Below are positions 34,601 through 46,600 of a DNA stretch of 64,000 bases, piece after piece. Origin of the DNA: Aristolochia californica (taxonomy: Eukaryota; Streptophyta; Magnoliopsida; Piperales; Aristolochiaceae). The stretch lies in contig JARWKL010000012.1 of the NCBI GenBank assembly GCA_029961685.1, positions 15,175,227-15,239,226 of the forward strand, given 5' to 3'. Below the pieces are notes generated by a model. The model made no database searches. It was not told where the DNA came from and worked only from the letters and a program-made list of their open reading frames with translations. Positions within the stretch are counted from its first letter, which is position 1; each line of letters begins with the position of its first letter. The translations under genes and the position numbers were made by a program.

Positions 34601-37600
34601 GGAGATCGCTATTTCCCTTGTGGATAACACCACCGAATCCTACAGGGCCCGGGTAGCCTAATGCACTGCCATCAAAGTTGAGTTTTGAGTACCCAGGTGG
34701 AGGGGGGTTCCATGTTGCCATAGTAGGGGGCGAGAGGGTAGGGACATCCCAACAATAGATTGCCAATTTCCTCTAAAGTTGGAGTCACTGAATTTTTTGA
34801 ATTCTTTTCTGTTTAAGAGCCAGACAGAGACTTGACTAGATATTTGCTCAGTCAAAACCTCAATAGCACACAATTGAAGGCCAATTTTGTTTAAAAGGAA
34901 TGTCCAGACGCTGTAGGCAAACTGGCATGAAAGGAGGACATGTGTTGCTGTTTCTGGGGTATTTGTACAAAAGGGGCAGTGAGGGTCCATGATAGAGGTT
35001 CCCCGACGAATTAAAGCATTAGATGTTAAGATTTTGTTTCTGCAGGCAGACCAAATGAAGAACTTAACATGTGGGGGGGCGAGCAGATCCCAAGCATATA
35101 CAGTAGGGTGCTTTGGGTGGGCTGAAAGGTTGTTTAAGTATGTATAGGCAGAAGATGTGGAGAAAGACCACTTTGAACAGGGAGTCCAGATTAGAGTATC
35201 ATTGAAGGTATTTGGCTGTCCGGGTGGAAGAGTGAGAAGTAGTTGGGATGCAAGGAGGGCTTCAGTATCAGTGAGATGTCTTCTAAGATTTAGATTCCAA
35301 TCCCCATTTTCTGACCTGCTATCCAAGATATTGATCTCTGAGTTACATGATAAGCGAAAGATTTCTTGAAAGCTATTTCTGAGGGGTGATTGGTCAACCC
35401 ACCAATCATTCCAGAACTTTAAAGTATTTCCATTTCCTATGTAACATTTTGTAGCCATTTTGAATTTGGGGAGGAGCTGAGCTATTTTTCTCCAGGCTAG
35501 TGAGAGAGAGCGAATTCGCCCTCCTTCTGTCCACTAGCCAGAGGGGAGATTTGCCTTCTCCCTAACGAAAGTTCTCCAAATCAAATGATGATTCATATTA
35601 AATTTCCAAATCCATTTAAGCAACAAAGCAGAGTTTGTTGTGGATGTGTCTTGGATTCCCAGTCCACCTAATACTTTTGGCTTGCAAACCTCCTCCCATT
35701 TAACCAGATGATATTTTTTTTCACCGTTTGGACCTCCCCAGAGGAAGCGTCTCTTAAGGAGCTCAATTCTGTTTCTGATTGACGTTGGGCAATGGAACAT
35801 AGACAAATAATAGTTAGGGATTCCTTGTAAACATGATTTGATGAGAGTTAACTTGCCTACTTTAGAGAGAAATTTTCCCCGCCAGGTGGCAAGTTTCCCT
35901 TCCAAATGCTCAATGACAGGGTGTCAAGAAGCCTTAGAGGGGAGGTGTGGGGTCAGGGGAAGCCCCAAATAGGTTCCAGAGGATGATTCGATGCAGCAAC
36001 CAAGATAACTGGCGATAGAGTTGAGAAGACCAGGCTCAATATTGTAACCAGATATAGAAGATTTCTCCCAGCTGATTTTTTGTCCAGACTAGATTTCAAA
36101 TAAACTCAGCAAGGCACTTAAATTATGAATTTGATTGAGGGTGCCATCACAGAAAAGTATAGTGTCATCTGCATATTGGAGAAGGCTAATATCAAGAGCA
36201 GGGTTAGGAGAAACAAGGCTTAGCTATCCAGATGATTTAGCCAGACGGATCATTATGGCTAATTGTTCTCCAATGAGAGTGAACAGAAGTGGGGATAGGG
36301 GGTCCCCCTGCCTGAGTCTCCTAGAGCCTTTGAAGTATCCACAAGGTTTGCCATTTTTTAGGACTAAGTAGGAGACGTTAGAGATGTAGCTTCTCATCTA
36401 GAATCTCCAACGAGTGGGGAAACCCATCTTACAGAGGAGGTGGTCAACTAGTTTCTAGTTAACTTTGTCAAAGGCTTTTTCAAAGTCAAGTTTGATGACC
36501 ACTCATGGGTTATTCAATTTCTTGAAGGAGTGAAGGATTTCATGTGCGGCCATAGACGAGTCAAGAATATTTCGACCAGCAATAAAACCACTCTAACTGA
36601 GGTTGATGATGTTAGGGAGAACAGACTTGAGGCGTTTGGCAAGGATACGGGCCAGGATTTTGTAAGAGCTAGTGGTGAGGCTTATGGGTCTGTAATCTTT
36701 GGCTTGGATGGAACAAATTTTTTTTGGAACGAGGGCAATGAAGGAGGCTCCAATAGATTTGCAGGTGATACCTACTTGATGAAAATTGTTCACAAAGTTG
36801 TGAACATTGCTTCTGATAATGCCCTAGAACTGACGGTAAAACTCCCCATTGAAACCGTCAGGGCCCGGGGCCCTATCTCTAGGCACTCCTAGGACTGCTG
36901 CATCAATTTCATCTGGGGAGAAAAGTTTTTCTAGGTGAGAAGCATCGGATTCTGAGATCCGACAGAAGTTGATATGGTCTAGGATAGTTCGATCGAAATA
37001 CTCCTATGTGTAAAGACCTGGAAAAAACTTAACAAACTCATTAGCAATAGAAATACTAGTTGTACATTCCTCTCCGTTGATAATAAGGGAGGATATACAA
37101 TTAGTTCTTTTTCTACTGGATGTAATAGCATGAAAATTTTTTGTATTCCCGTCCCCATCAGAGAGCCATCTGAATCTAGAGTGTTGCTTCCAGTGAATGG
37201 TTTCACTGGTTAGGAATTATGAGAGATTATGTGTAAGGCTGTTTCTACAAATAAGTTCAAGAGGAGAGAGAGTTCTTTGTTCTTCCAGGATGCCCAAATT
37301 TGAGAGTCGGAGACGGATGGAGGCTTTTTGTTCCCTAACATCAGTTGTAAGGGAGCGAGCCCAAGGTCTTATAACTGATTTGAGAGCTCTGAGTTTGCAG
37401 TGGAACGCCACCCAGGTTTTGGAAGATGGGGGAGACCTTCCCACCAATTCTTCAAGTTTGAAGAAAAAGAATCCTCCGATAGCTAGGAGTTTTCAAAATG
37501 GAACGGAGAAAAACCCCATTTTGGGGGATGAGAATTTATGAGGATAGGCCAATGGTCTAAGCCAATTTTGTTGAGAACCTGACCAGCAGTATTGGGGAAA

Positions 37601-40600
37601 AGAGCCAGCCAATCATTATTAACCAGGAAACGGTCTAATTTGGAGAGGACGAGGGGGTTTTGACCATTGGACCAGGTAATTTTTTTTCCTGCGAGAGAAA
37701 TTTCAATGAGTTCAAGGCGGCTGATTAGGTCAGAAAAAGCTCGCATTGTGGAGGTAATTCTTTTTGCGGGAGGGTTTTTTTCCGAGCAACGTAGGGTGGC
37801 ATTGAAATCCCTGGCTAGAAGCCAGGGGACATTCCATTGTTGGACTTTAATTAGAATTTCGTCCCGGAAAATGGATCTGTCTCCATTACCAGAAGTCCCA
37901 TAGATCCCCGTGAGGGCCCATTCAGATCCCAGCAATTTGTCCCGGAAGCGGATGCAGAGGGAAAAAAGATCGAGGTCTGTAGAAACTGCCTCAACCGAAT
38001 TTGGGTTTCAGATGACGAAGATGCCTCCAGAGTGCCCTATCGCATCAATTACTGCCCACTCAGGGTCAAGATTAAACCAGATACTGCGCGCAACAGAGTG
38101 GTCAAAAGACTGTAGCTTAGTTTCTAAAAATACAACTATATCAGGCTTACATTCAAAAATGGCAGCTTTGATAAGGTTTCGCTTGGAGGGCGAGTTGATT
38201 CCACGGACGTTCTAGGATAAGACTTTCATGGCCAGGAGATCCTGCAAATATCCTCGTCTGTGTAGCAGAAGAGGCCATTTTAATATTTGGAGAAGTCCCA
38301 ACAGTACATCATCTTCTCGAGTCTGTGAGGGGAGACATTGCCAGCCGAGTATTTCATTATCCATGTTTGTAAATTTTTGCATCGCTCCTCCCGGGTGAGG
38401 TGAGGGTAGTCTTTAAGGTATTCCGAGCGAGGGGGGAAGGGATGGAAGGTGGTTCCTGTTGAGGGTTGCTAGATTCTGGGATAGGGTCCTTGGATTTGTT
38501 GCGAGTTTTCCTTTGGGAGTAGGTTTTGATGGGGGCTGCGGGCGTCTTTTTTTGCTTAGGCCTGCATCTGGAATAGGTGATGGGAGAGATGTTATTGTTT
38601 CCATAACGAGAGGCGGGGGTTTGTGAATTGCTTTAGGAGTTGGGGTTCATTGCTGCTGGTGGAGTGCGGAAAAGGAAGATGGAATTGGATGTATGAGGCG
38701 GTGAGTTGGTTTAGGTGGGGGGATTTCCTTTAATATAAGGTGAAACTTCGGGAAGGGGGGAATGGGTTCTCGAGAAATATTTTCATCATGATCAGGATAC
38801 CAAATTTTGCCAATTTATCAACCAAAGAATTGGCTGATCTAGGAACGAGGTTCCAATTACAATGAATGGATAACACAATGTCAGCAATACAATCAGTGAT
38901 TAGCCCATGGCGCCAAGGAGGGGTGTTTTCTTTTGAAAACCAGCTGATGACAGTCTTTGAGTCGCCTTCAATAATCAGCTTGCCATGGAGCCGCTCTTTA
39001 AAGATTTGGAGTCCGAATAGAAGAGCGCTCACTTCAGTAGTATTTGAATCAGCAATACCCACCAGCCCTGCATAGGATAGAATAGGGTCTCCATTGCTAT
39101 CTTTGAAAACACCACCAGCTCCAGCCGGCCCAGGACAGCCTAAAACACTGCCATCAAAATTGAGTTTGATGCAGTTGTAAGGGAGAGGATCCCAAGTGTC
39201 CATAACTGGATTCTTACAGGGGCCCACCATGTGAGCGGTCAAGCCCCAATTTTCTCGAAGGGAGACGCCCGATAGAGAAGCAAACTCCTTCCTAGATTGT
39301 AGCCAACTCGAGACAAGGCCCATTGCCTGAGAAGCTATATTATCCGGGTTGCTAGCCTTGGAGTTGAATCTCCGGTTGTTTCGCTCTAGCCATATACACC
39401 GTGGGACATGCGCAAGGCATGCCAAGAGAATTATCTTGCCCAACTTAGGAAGGTGTATCCTCATAACCATCTCAAAGGTGCCGAAAAGGTCCTGATGTAG
39501 CCCCATTTGGAGACCAATCTTCTGAAATATCTTCATCCAGACTTGCCATGAAAAGTCACAATTTAAGAGAACATGCTGGACTGTCTCGTCGCACACACCA
39601 CAAAGGGGACAAGTGCGATCGGGGGCTGTGTAACCTTTTTTATGGAGGTTGTCAGAGGTGAGGATCTGTTCCTTGATGGCCGTCCACACGAAGAATTTGA
39701 TTTTATTAGGGGCTGAGAGCTTCCATGCCAGGTTTGCCTTGTGCTCATGCATGTTGTAATCTTGTTTTCTAATGTGAGAGTAGGTGGATGCAACTGTGAA
39801 TCGGCGATTAATGTTGGGCTTCCATGTCAGTTTATCACCTACATGCTCACGAATAGTAGTGCTACTGAGTCTGGAGAGGAGAGAGCAAAAAGCAGTAGTT
39901 TCCTCATCATTTAATCCCCGGCGAAACGTAAGCCTCCATGAGCGATCTCTACAAGAATCAGCCACTGAGCAAGATAGGTCCCTCGCCACTCTAGAGAGCC
40001 CCGAAAAATCCTCAGAGAGGGGGCAGGGGCCACACCATTCATCCGACCAAAAGAGGAGGGTCATTCCATTGCCTGCGTGAAAGGAAGTTGCATCTCTGAA
40101 TAATGGGAGGAGTTTTTGAATATCGGGGATAGGAGCCGAGTAGCGCCATCCTCCCTCCACCAGGCACCCGAAGGTTGAAGATAGAACCTGACTATATCAC
40201 CCCATAGGTTGTTATGCCAATGGTCGGAAACAACCCTATTAAGGACTTTGCCTGTGGCATTGCTGTATAACTGGAGCCAGTCGTTGCTGGCTAAGAAGCG
40301 GTCAAGCTTGGAGAGGACGAGGGGTTGTCTGCCATTTGACCAAGTGAAGATTTTCCCAGATAAGGTAACCTCATCAAGATCCCAGCTGCCAATACAGTCT
40401 GCAAATAGCCTCATGGAGGTAGTGATTCTCCGGGAGGGCGGGGATTTCTCATGGTGGAAGCGGGTAACATTGAAATCTCCCGCAAGCATCAAAGGAATGG
40501 GCCACCTCTGACAAGTCCTCACAACGTCATCCCAGAAGAGATGTCTCTCATCGTGTCTAGTAGGACCGTACACACCCACAAGGCACCAAATGTTCCCTGA

Positions 40601-43600
40601 TCCTTTATCTCTCAATTTGATTCCGAGGGAGTAAGTGCCACAACAACGATCGATCACCTCAATGGTATTAGTGTCCCACACAATCAGAATACCGCTAGCC
40701 GATCCAATCGCATCCGCAGAAATCCATCCAGGCTCCTTGTGAGCCCACAACTCACGGATATATCCAAGGGGCAGAGAAGAGGCCTTGGTTTCTTGAAAAT
40801 TAGCAACATTTGCCTTGGTAGAGGCAAGGAGGTCTCGAATTGCGACACGATGACACACGGATCCAATTCCTCGAACATTCCAAGAGATAATGATCATTGA
40901 TCACTAGTCTTCTTCTTGGATTTCTCAGACAGGTGGTTATCTCCCTTGAGGGGCTCCGTGTAGATGGTGCCCATCACCTTGGCAAGCTCCACTATATGTG
41001 CCCAGGTTTCTGGGTCGAATTTTTGTTGTTCTATCTAAAGACCAGCCACATACTTCTGAGCTCTGTCACCCGTCTCTGGAAGGATGAAGTCCCCTATCTC
41101 TGGATTGCAGGGGTATCTAGAAATAGCACTAGGACCATCCTGGAGAAGCTGTCTCGAATGACCTCTATTCCCGCGCTGGTAGGTGGCAAGGGGAGGAGGA
41201 GGAATTTTGGGGTGGGAATATCTCGAAGGTGGTAGAGGGGGAGTTCATTATTTGAGTGGTGGCTTGAGGGGTGTGAGGACTATGGGATGGAGTTATAGGA
41301 ATGTTTGTGGAGCTTTTAATGGGGGGGAGGGGAGGAAGGAGGGGGAGTGGTTATTTCGGGGGGTAAAGTGGGAAGGTGAATGGCAGCTGTAAGTATCTGG
41401 GGGGTGGAATAGATTCTATCAGGGATAATATCTGTGGTGGTTTGAGATGGACTGGTGGGTGGGTGGTATGGCAGGTTGGAGGGAGGGACAACCAAGGAGG
41501 CAGCTGGAATAGAGTCATCTTCAACTGTAAGACTGGCTGGTTCAGGATGCATCTTCTAGGGAGAAGAGGCCAGGGTTGCTGCTCTCAATGCGTGGACAAG
41601 TTGCGGAGAGTCTCTGAATTTAGTTGTAGGACTCGAGGTCACATTTCTGAATCTTGCATATCTGCCAACTCAATACGAATCTAGAATCGGGCATTATCCA
41701 CCATAATGCATCGGAAGTAGTGTTATTCGCAAGGATGGATAGGATTGATGAGGATCTGGGCCTCATCAGGACAATGCCAATGCTCAGTAAGGGGGTCCAG
41801 AGCGATTATGTCACCAAACTTCGAGATGATGCTCGTGAAGACCTCATTGTGCCATAGTCCCACAGGGAGGTCAGTGACTATAGCCCATTGCCCAAATTGA
41901 CTAGAAGGAGTCGAGGGGAGCCATTCTGATATCGAAATGATGCCCAAGGGGGTGTGGGTGTGAGAGCAAGGGCCATAGAAGACTCTTGTTGGGTTTCAAA
42001 GTGAACAAGCCAGGAATGGGGGTTGAGGTAGGAAATTATGGGAGTGTAGGGGAGGTGAAGCTCATCGGTCAGCCATTGAAGTATGCTGGATTTGACGATA
42101 TTGGAGGGGGTGTGGACTAGGATAGAGTGGGTCAGAGGTAGTCACCCTTTATGGAGCAAGTTGGGAGAGATTTGGATGGTTTTGGATTTTTCTGAAGGAA
42201 AAAAGGTGTGTAGGAATGTGGTGTTCTAAAGAGAGGTTTTGAATGGCTGGGTTAGGGGGGTTAGGTAATTTTGAAGGAAGGGGAGGGCTGGTGGGGGAGA
42301 AATGGGCTCAGAGGAGTGTTTTGCCGCTGATGGGGCTTGGATATAAGGGGGGGGAGGGGGAAGGCTAGGGTGGTACCACTGGATCTAGGGGCTCCCTCTG
42401 CCGGAGACTGCGCCGGAGAGAGGCTCCGGATGGCTTCTTCGAACTCCTTCCAGCCAAATCCCGAGTTGGTGGCCTCGGGAATATAGATCTTGGCGAGCAT
42501 TGTTGAGCCACGCCGATGGACAACACGGCACTCTCTTTGTCCCCGAAAGGAGCTCACCGACAGGAAGAAAATCGAATCCTGTGTCCAAAGTTCACAGGTT
42601 CGGTTAGCTTCGTTCATGTCTCGTTGGAACTGAAGGACGAAGCTTGAAGCGGCTTCTATCGGAACACAGATGAAGGACTTCAATCCGACGGCAGAGGAGA
42701 TGCGAATCACCTGTCCAGAGCTCTGGGCGACTTTATCCATTGTAACTCGGTTTTTTCTGTAGCTGAAACGGAAAGGGGGGTTCCTTTTCTTTCGCCGGGA
42801 AATCGTCTTCCAGCTGGCTTCGAAATCTTTCGTAGGAGGTTCCATTGGCTTGTCGGAGGGAAGATTCAAGGTTTCCGAGCGTCTGGCTTGACGTTTTTCT
42901 AGTTCAGAATTTCTGTGTCTTCTCAGAAAGTCAACCTCTTTCCGTCGATCGGCGTCGGAGAAGGAATCGGCATCCTTGCTGGAAGTCTGCCATCGAGGGT
43001 TCCAGTCACCGGCCGAAGGGACAATAATTGGAGAAAGATCTCGGCTCATTTTCGAAAATCGGCGCACGTTACGTTTTTCCCCAGCGCACGTTTCGCGTTT
43101 CACCGGCGCACGTTACGCGTGACGTTAAATTTCTCTCCGAAATCGCCCAAATTGTCTCTCTCATGCCTCTCTCATGCCTCTCTCGTGTAGGTCAAGCTTA
43201 CAGGAGTTGGTTTATTAACAAGTCATGTCTCTATTTTTCTAAAAAGAAACAGGTCAAGTCTCTATAGTGTAGCTTCTGGTGTATGCATTAGATTGCTATT
43301 ATTTTATTGAAAGTCCAAAAGTAACTAATCAACTGGTTCTATTGTCACTTTCTTGCAAACTAGCTTAAGAACCAGAATTTGGTCCATTTCGCAGTGGAAT
43401 ATTTTAGATAGTGCAGATCTTTAACTTTGTCGAGTTAGATGTCATAAAGTCAAATGAAACAGCTAGCTTCTATACATCCACCACAGACTTTTTAGTAGCT
43501 GCCTTTTTTTTATCAATTTATGTTGCTTCTTTGTCTGGAATAGTCTAAAAGTGTTATTAATCTCTCTAAAATCTGAAGGTGTTATTAATCTCTCTAAAAG

Positions 43601-46600
43601 CAAGTTCAAATGTTGTCTCATTAGTACATATAATTACAATGTTATTTTTATGCAGATCGAATGGAGTGTCAAAGGAGGCTCTCTAAGAAATGTTGAATCT
43701 GCCCGTCTATCTGTTCCATCAACTTTAAAATACAATGATTCCCAGAAATGGTAAGCTGATTGGTACAATTTTCTAGTTTATCTTACAAATGTTGTTTCTT
43801 GTACCATTCAAGAAAACGATTTGTCTTTTGTACCATTCCAAAATAATATGTTGTCTTTTGTACCACTCAAAAAAAAAAAAAATGTTGTCTCATGTAATTT
43901 TAATCACTTAATATTTTTTAAGGTTGCATGGGTTAAATGCATCTGATATTTAATGTATTGCAGCTATATTTACCGAACACCTCTGGAGGAAACAGAACAA
44001 TATTGGAAAGGCTGGTGAGTGTGTATGGAATTATTGTTCACAGTGTGCTGAAGACAGCACTGTTGTGAACAAAAAGATGCCTTTTTTTTGTTTCTTTGAA
44101 GCTTTGACTTAAAAAGTGATTGAACTTTGCTCAGAGATTTGTACTATCTGCAGCTGGTCGTTGGTTGTCGTATATTAGTAATTTTATGTTGGAATATTTT
44201 GCATTTTCTTGAGTCCATCTAAAATTAGTTGCAATCCTTGAACTTTCTGTACAAGAATTCAAGGCATCATGAGTCACATGTTCATGTTATTTGGCTGTTT
44301 CAAATGGAAGTGGTACTCTCTACAGTTTCCTGAATCGTCCAAGTGTAGCATTGTGGTGACAAAGGCTAAAGTTTAACAATGAAAAAAAGTGAGATCTTGA
44401 TGTGACTCTCTAAAAGATGATCTATAGGAGATAAGGGGACTATGGGGTTATTCAATTGTGTCACTTGCCTATTTAGGTCTGTTAAATTCTAGGACCTTTT
44501 CATATTATGACTTTTGTGAGGTAGAGAAAGAGGGAAGAAGAAGGTAGAAGAGAAGAAGGAAGAAGAAGAAAAAGCTAGAGAGACAGCTTAAGAGGCTAGG
44601 GGTCACGTGAGAAGAGTAGACTGAATGAGAGAGAGCTCCTCCTTGGGGCATGCACTAGCTACTCTTAATCTTCTTATTTATAATGAAACCTTTAAAAAAA
44701 TTCTGCCCTCAGGCCTATCAATAGAGAAAAATGAATAATTTAGAATGATTACATGATTACTTTTTATACTTCCCCTCAAGCTGGTACAAAATCATTAAAG
44801 ACACCAAGCTTGGAACACCAAAGCTGAAGTAGACTAGCCGTAACGGCTTAGGTTAAGATATCTGCAAGTTGACTCTTGGAGGGAACATAGTTTATATTGA
44901 TAATTCCACCTCTAAGTTTCTCCCTGATGAAGTGACAATCAATCTCAATGTATTTGGTTTTTTCATATAACACCGGATTCGTAGCAATATTTGCTTGATT
45001 ATCACAATGAAGCTACATTGGAATTTCCACTAAGAGGTCGAGCTCTGTGAGGAGAGACTTAAACCACAACATTTCGCTTACAGCATCTGCCCATGACTCT
45101 ATATTCTACTTTTGCACTTGATCAAGTCACCATACTTTACTTTTTTTTTAGAAATAGTGACGATTTTATTTCAAGAAAAAAGAAAATACATCAAGGGAGG
45201 CCTCCCCTTACAACAAGGGATTGAAAGGAGGGGCCCAATTTAGCACAAGAATCTGTAGTCGAATTGGCTGATCTGAGAACATGGGACCAGGTACAAGGGA
45301 TAGAGGGTACAAGATTCATAATGTCGAGATAAATCTGCTAATGATGCTAAGGCGGGAAAGTGGAGGAAAAGCACCATCCGATGACAACCCATGAGTCCCC
45401 TTCCACAATGAGCGGACTGCTGAAATGATCATGGAGATACGAAGTCCGTGAAGGAGACCAGATAGCTCCACTGTAGTCAAATCAGCAATGCCGAGAGGAC
45501 CTGAGTAGGAAATAATAGCATTTCCACTAGAGTTGAAAATCACCCCACCAAACCAGGACAATTGAGAGCGCTTCCATTGAGAGACTCAAATTCCTTTCTA
45601 GAGTGCATCCAGGTAGAAATGAGGCCCATGGCAGTGCAAGAGACCTCAGCAGCCATGCGGGAGATAAGTTCAAATATCCTAGAATTTCTTTCCTTTCAGA
45701 GGCACCAAGGGATGTGGGCAATGCAGACAGAGAAAAAGAGTTTTCCTTGTCTGTGTAGGTGAGTCCCAAAATGCTCCGATCTTGAGGTATACAATATTGG
45801 AGGCCCAACTTGTTGAGTAGAGATGACCACACCTACCAAGTGAAGGAGCAATGCAGGATTAAGTGATAGTTAGATTTCTCCTCAACCCCACAAAAAGGCA
45901 AAGAGGATCCGACAATGAGTTGCCGCACCGAAGAAGATTTTTCGTTGTTAGAATCCTGTTGCGGCAAGCACTCCGAAGGAAGAATCTAACACGAAGAGGG
46001 GCCATGAGGCGCCAGGCTGTAGTAGTTGGGTAAGTAGTAGGGGTTCTGGTCCAACCCATGCAGTGCTGGTAAGCCAAGGAGACAGAAAAATAACCACCGT
46101 CATTGAGGAGCTAAATTATCCGATCGGCCACATGAGCCCGAATAGTGACATCACCAAGATCATCAATCAAGCCATAGATGGCAATGGCCTCCTCATCAGA
46201 GAGGTCACGTCTCAAATGGAAATCCCCTGAACCATTTACCCAAGCATCAGTAATAGAGAGGTTGTGGCATGTATTGAGCTGAAGAAGTGGGGGGAAGGAG
46301 ACAAGAGAGCCAGCACCTGCCCACCAATCAGTCAAAAAATTGAGATTGGACCCATCACCAACAAAAAATCTGACGGCCGACCGAAAGACCGGAAATAGAT
46401 GGTGAAATGCTCTTTAGAGGAGAGAGAGGTTGTGCCTGCTGCCATATAAGATCCACCTAGCCCCAAAAAGGCGAAACTTAGAGGTTACCATTGGTTTCCA
46501 AAAGGCCATTGAGCCAGAATTGACTTTCCAAAACGACTAGAGGAGAGTGACTCCCATATCGTTAGTGCGTCTAATCCCCAATGCACCCATAGTCTTCGGC

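Larger units (their letters stand above)
34391..38718 (-). mobile_element. LINE H (-), nearly full ORF2
   Basis: A different LINE lineage. In element order: the end of ORF1 (38604-38413), EN (38229-37483), RT (about 37010-35500), zf-RVT plus RNase H (35458-34365). The ORF2 start near 38229 reads MKVLS-stop-NVRGINSP, the Trp codon having become TAG. The 3' end lacks the C-terminal RNase H and poly-A where it meets the LINE tail at 34390. It carries only a few stops and frameshifts and is one of the better preserved copies. Confidence 0.83.
38719..43190 (-). mobile_element. LINE M (-), 5' leader, ORF1 and ORF2 with the RT deleted
   Basis: In element order: CpG-rich leader (43190-43050), ORF1 (43048-about 41000), EN (40897-40225), a junction at about 40222, then the post-RT region, zf-RVT and RNase H (40221-38730). 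The EN frame runs straight into NNLWGDIVRFYLQPSGAWWR, which in LINE L lies after RT. The whole RT (roughly 1.6-1.8 kb by comparison with LINE L) is gone without loss of frame. A 10-nt deletion shared with LINE L shifts the frame near 40110. Poly-A is not evident at the 3' end. Confidence 0.86.
14711..43655 (+). other. PPME1 28.9-kb intron
   Basis: Bounded by GTAAGTGG and TATGCAG. It is filled with LINEs in both orientations, a deleted copia, a solo LTR and a copia relic. Only the ends (about 14711-15185 and 43191-43655) look like original AT-rich intron sequence. Confidence 0.88.

Noticed and set aside
36530..36892. 120-codon ORF on the + strand
   Set aside because: Antisense shadow of the LINE H RT, whose motifs are read on the minus strand.
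41183..41684. Gly/Trp-rich ORFs on the + strand
   Set aside because: Antisense of the proline-rich ORF1 tail of LINE M.
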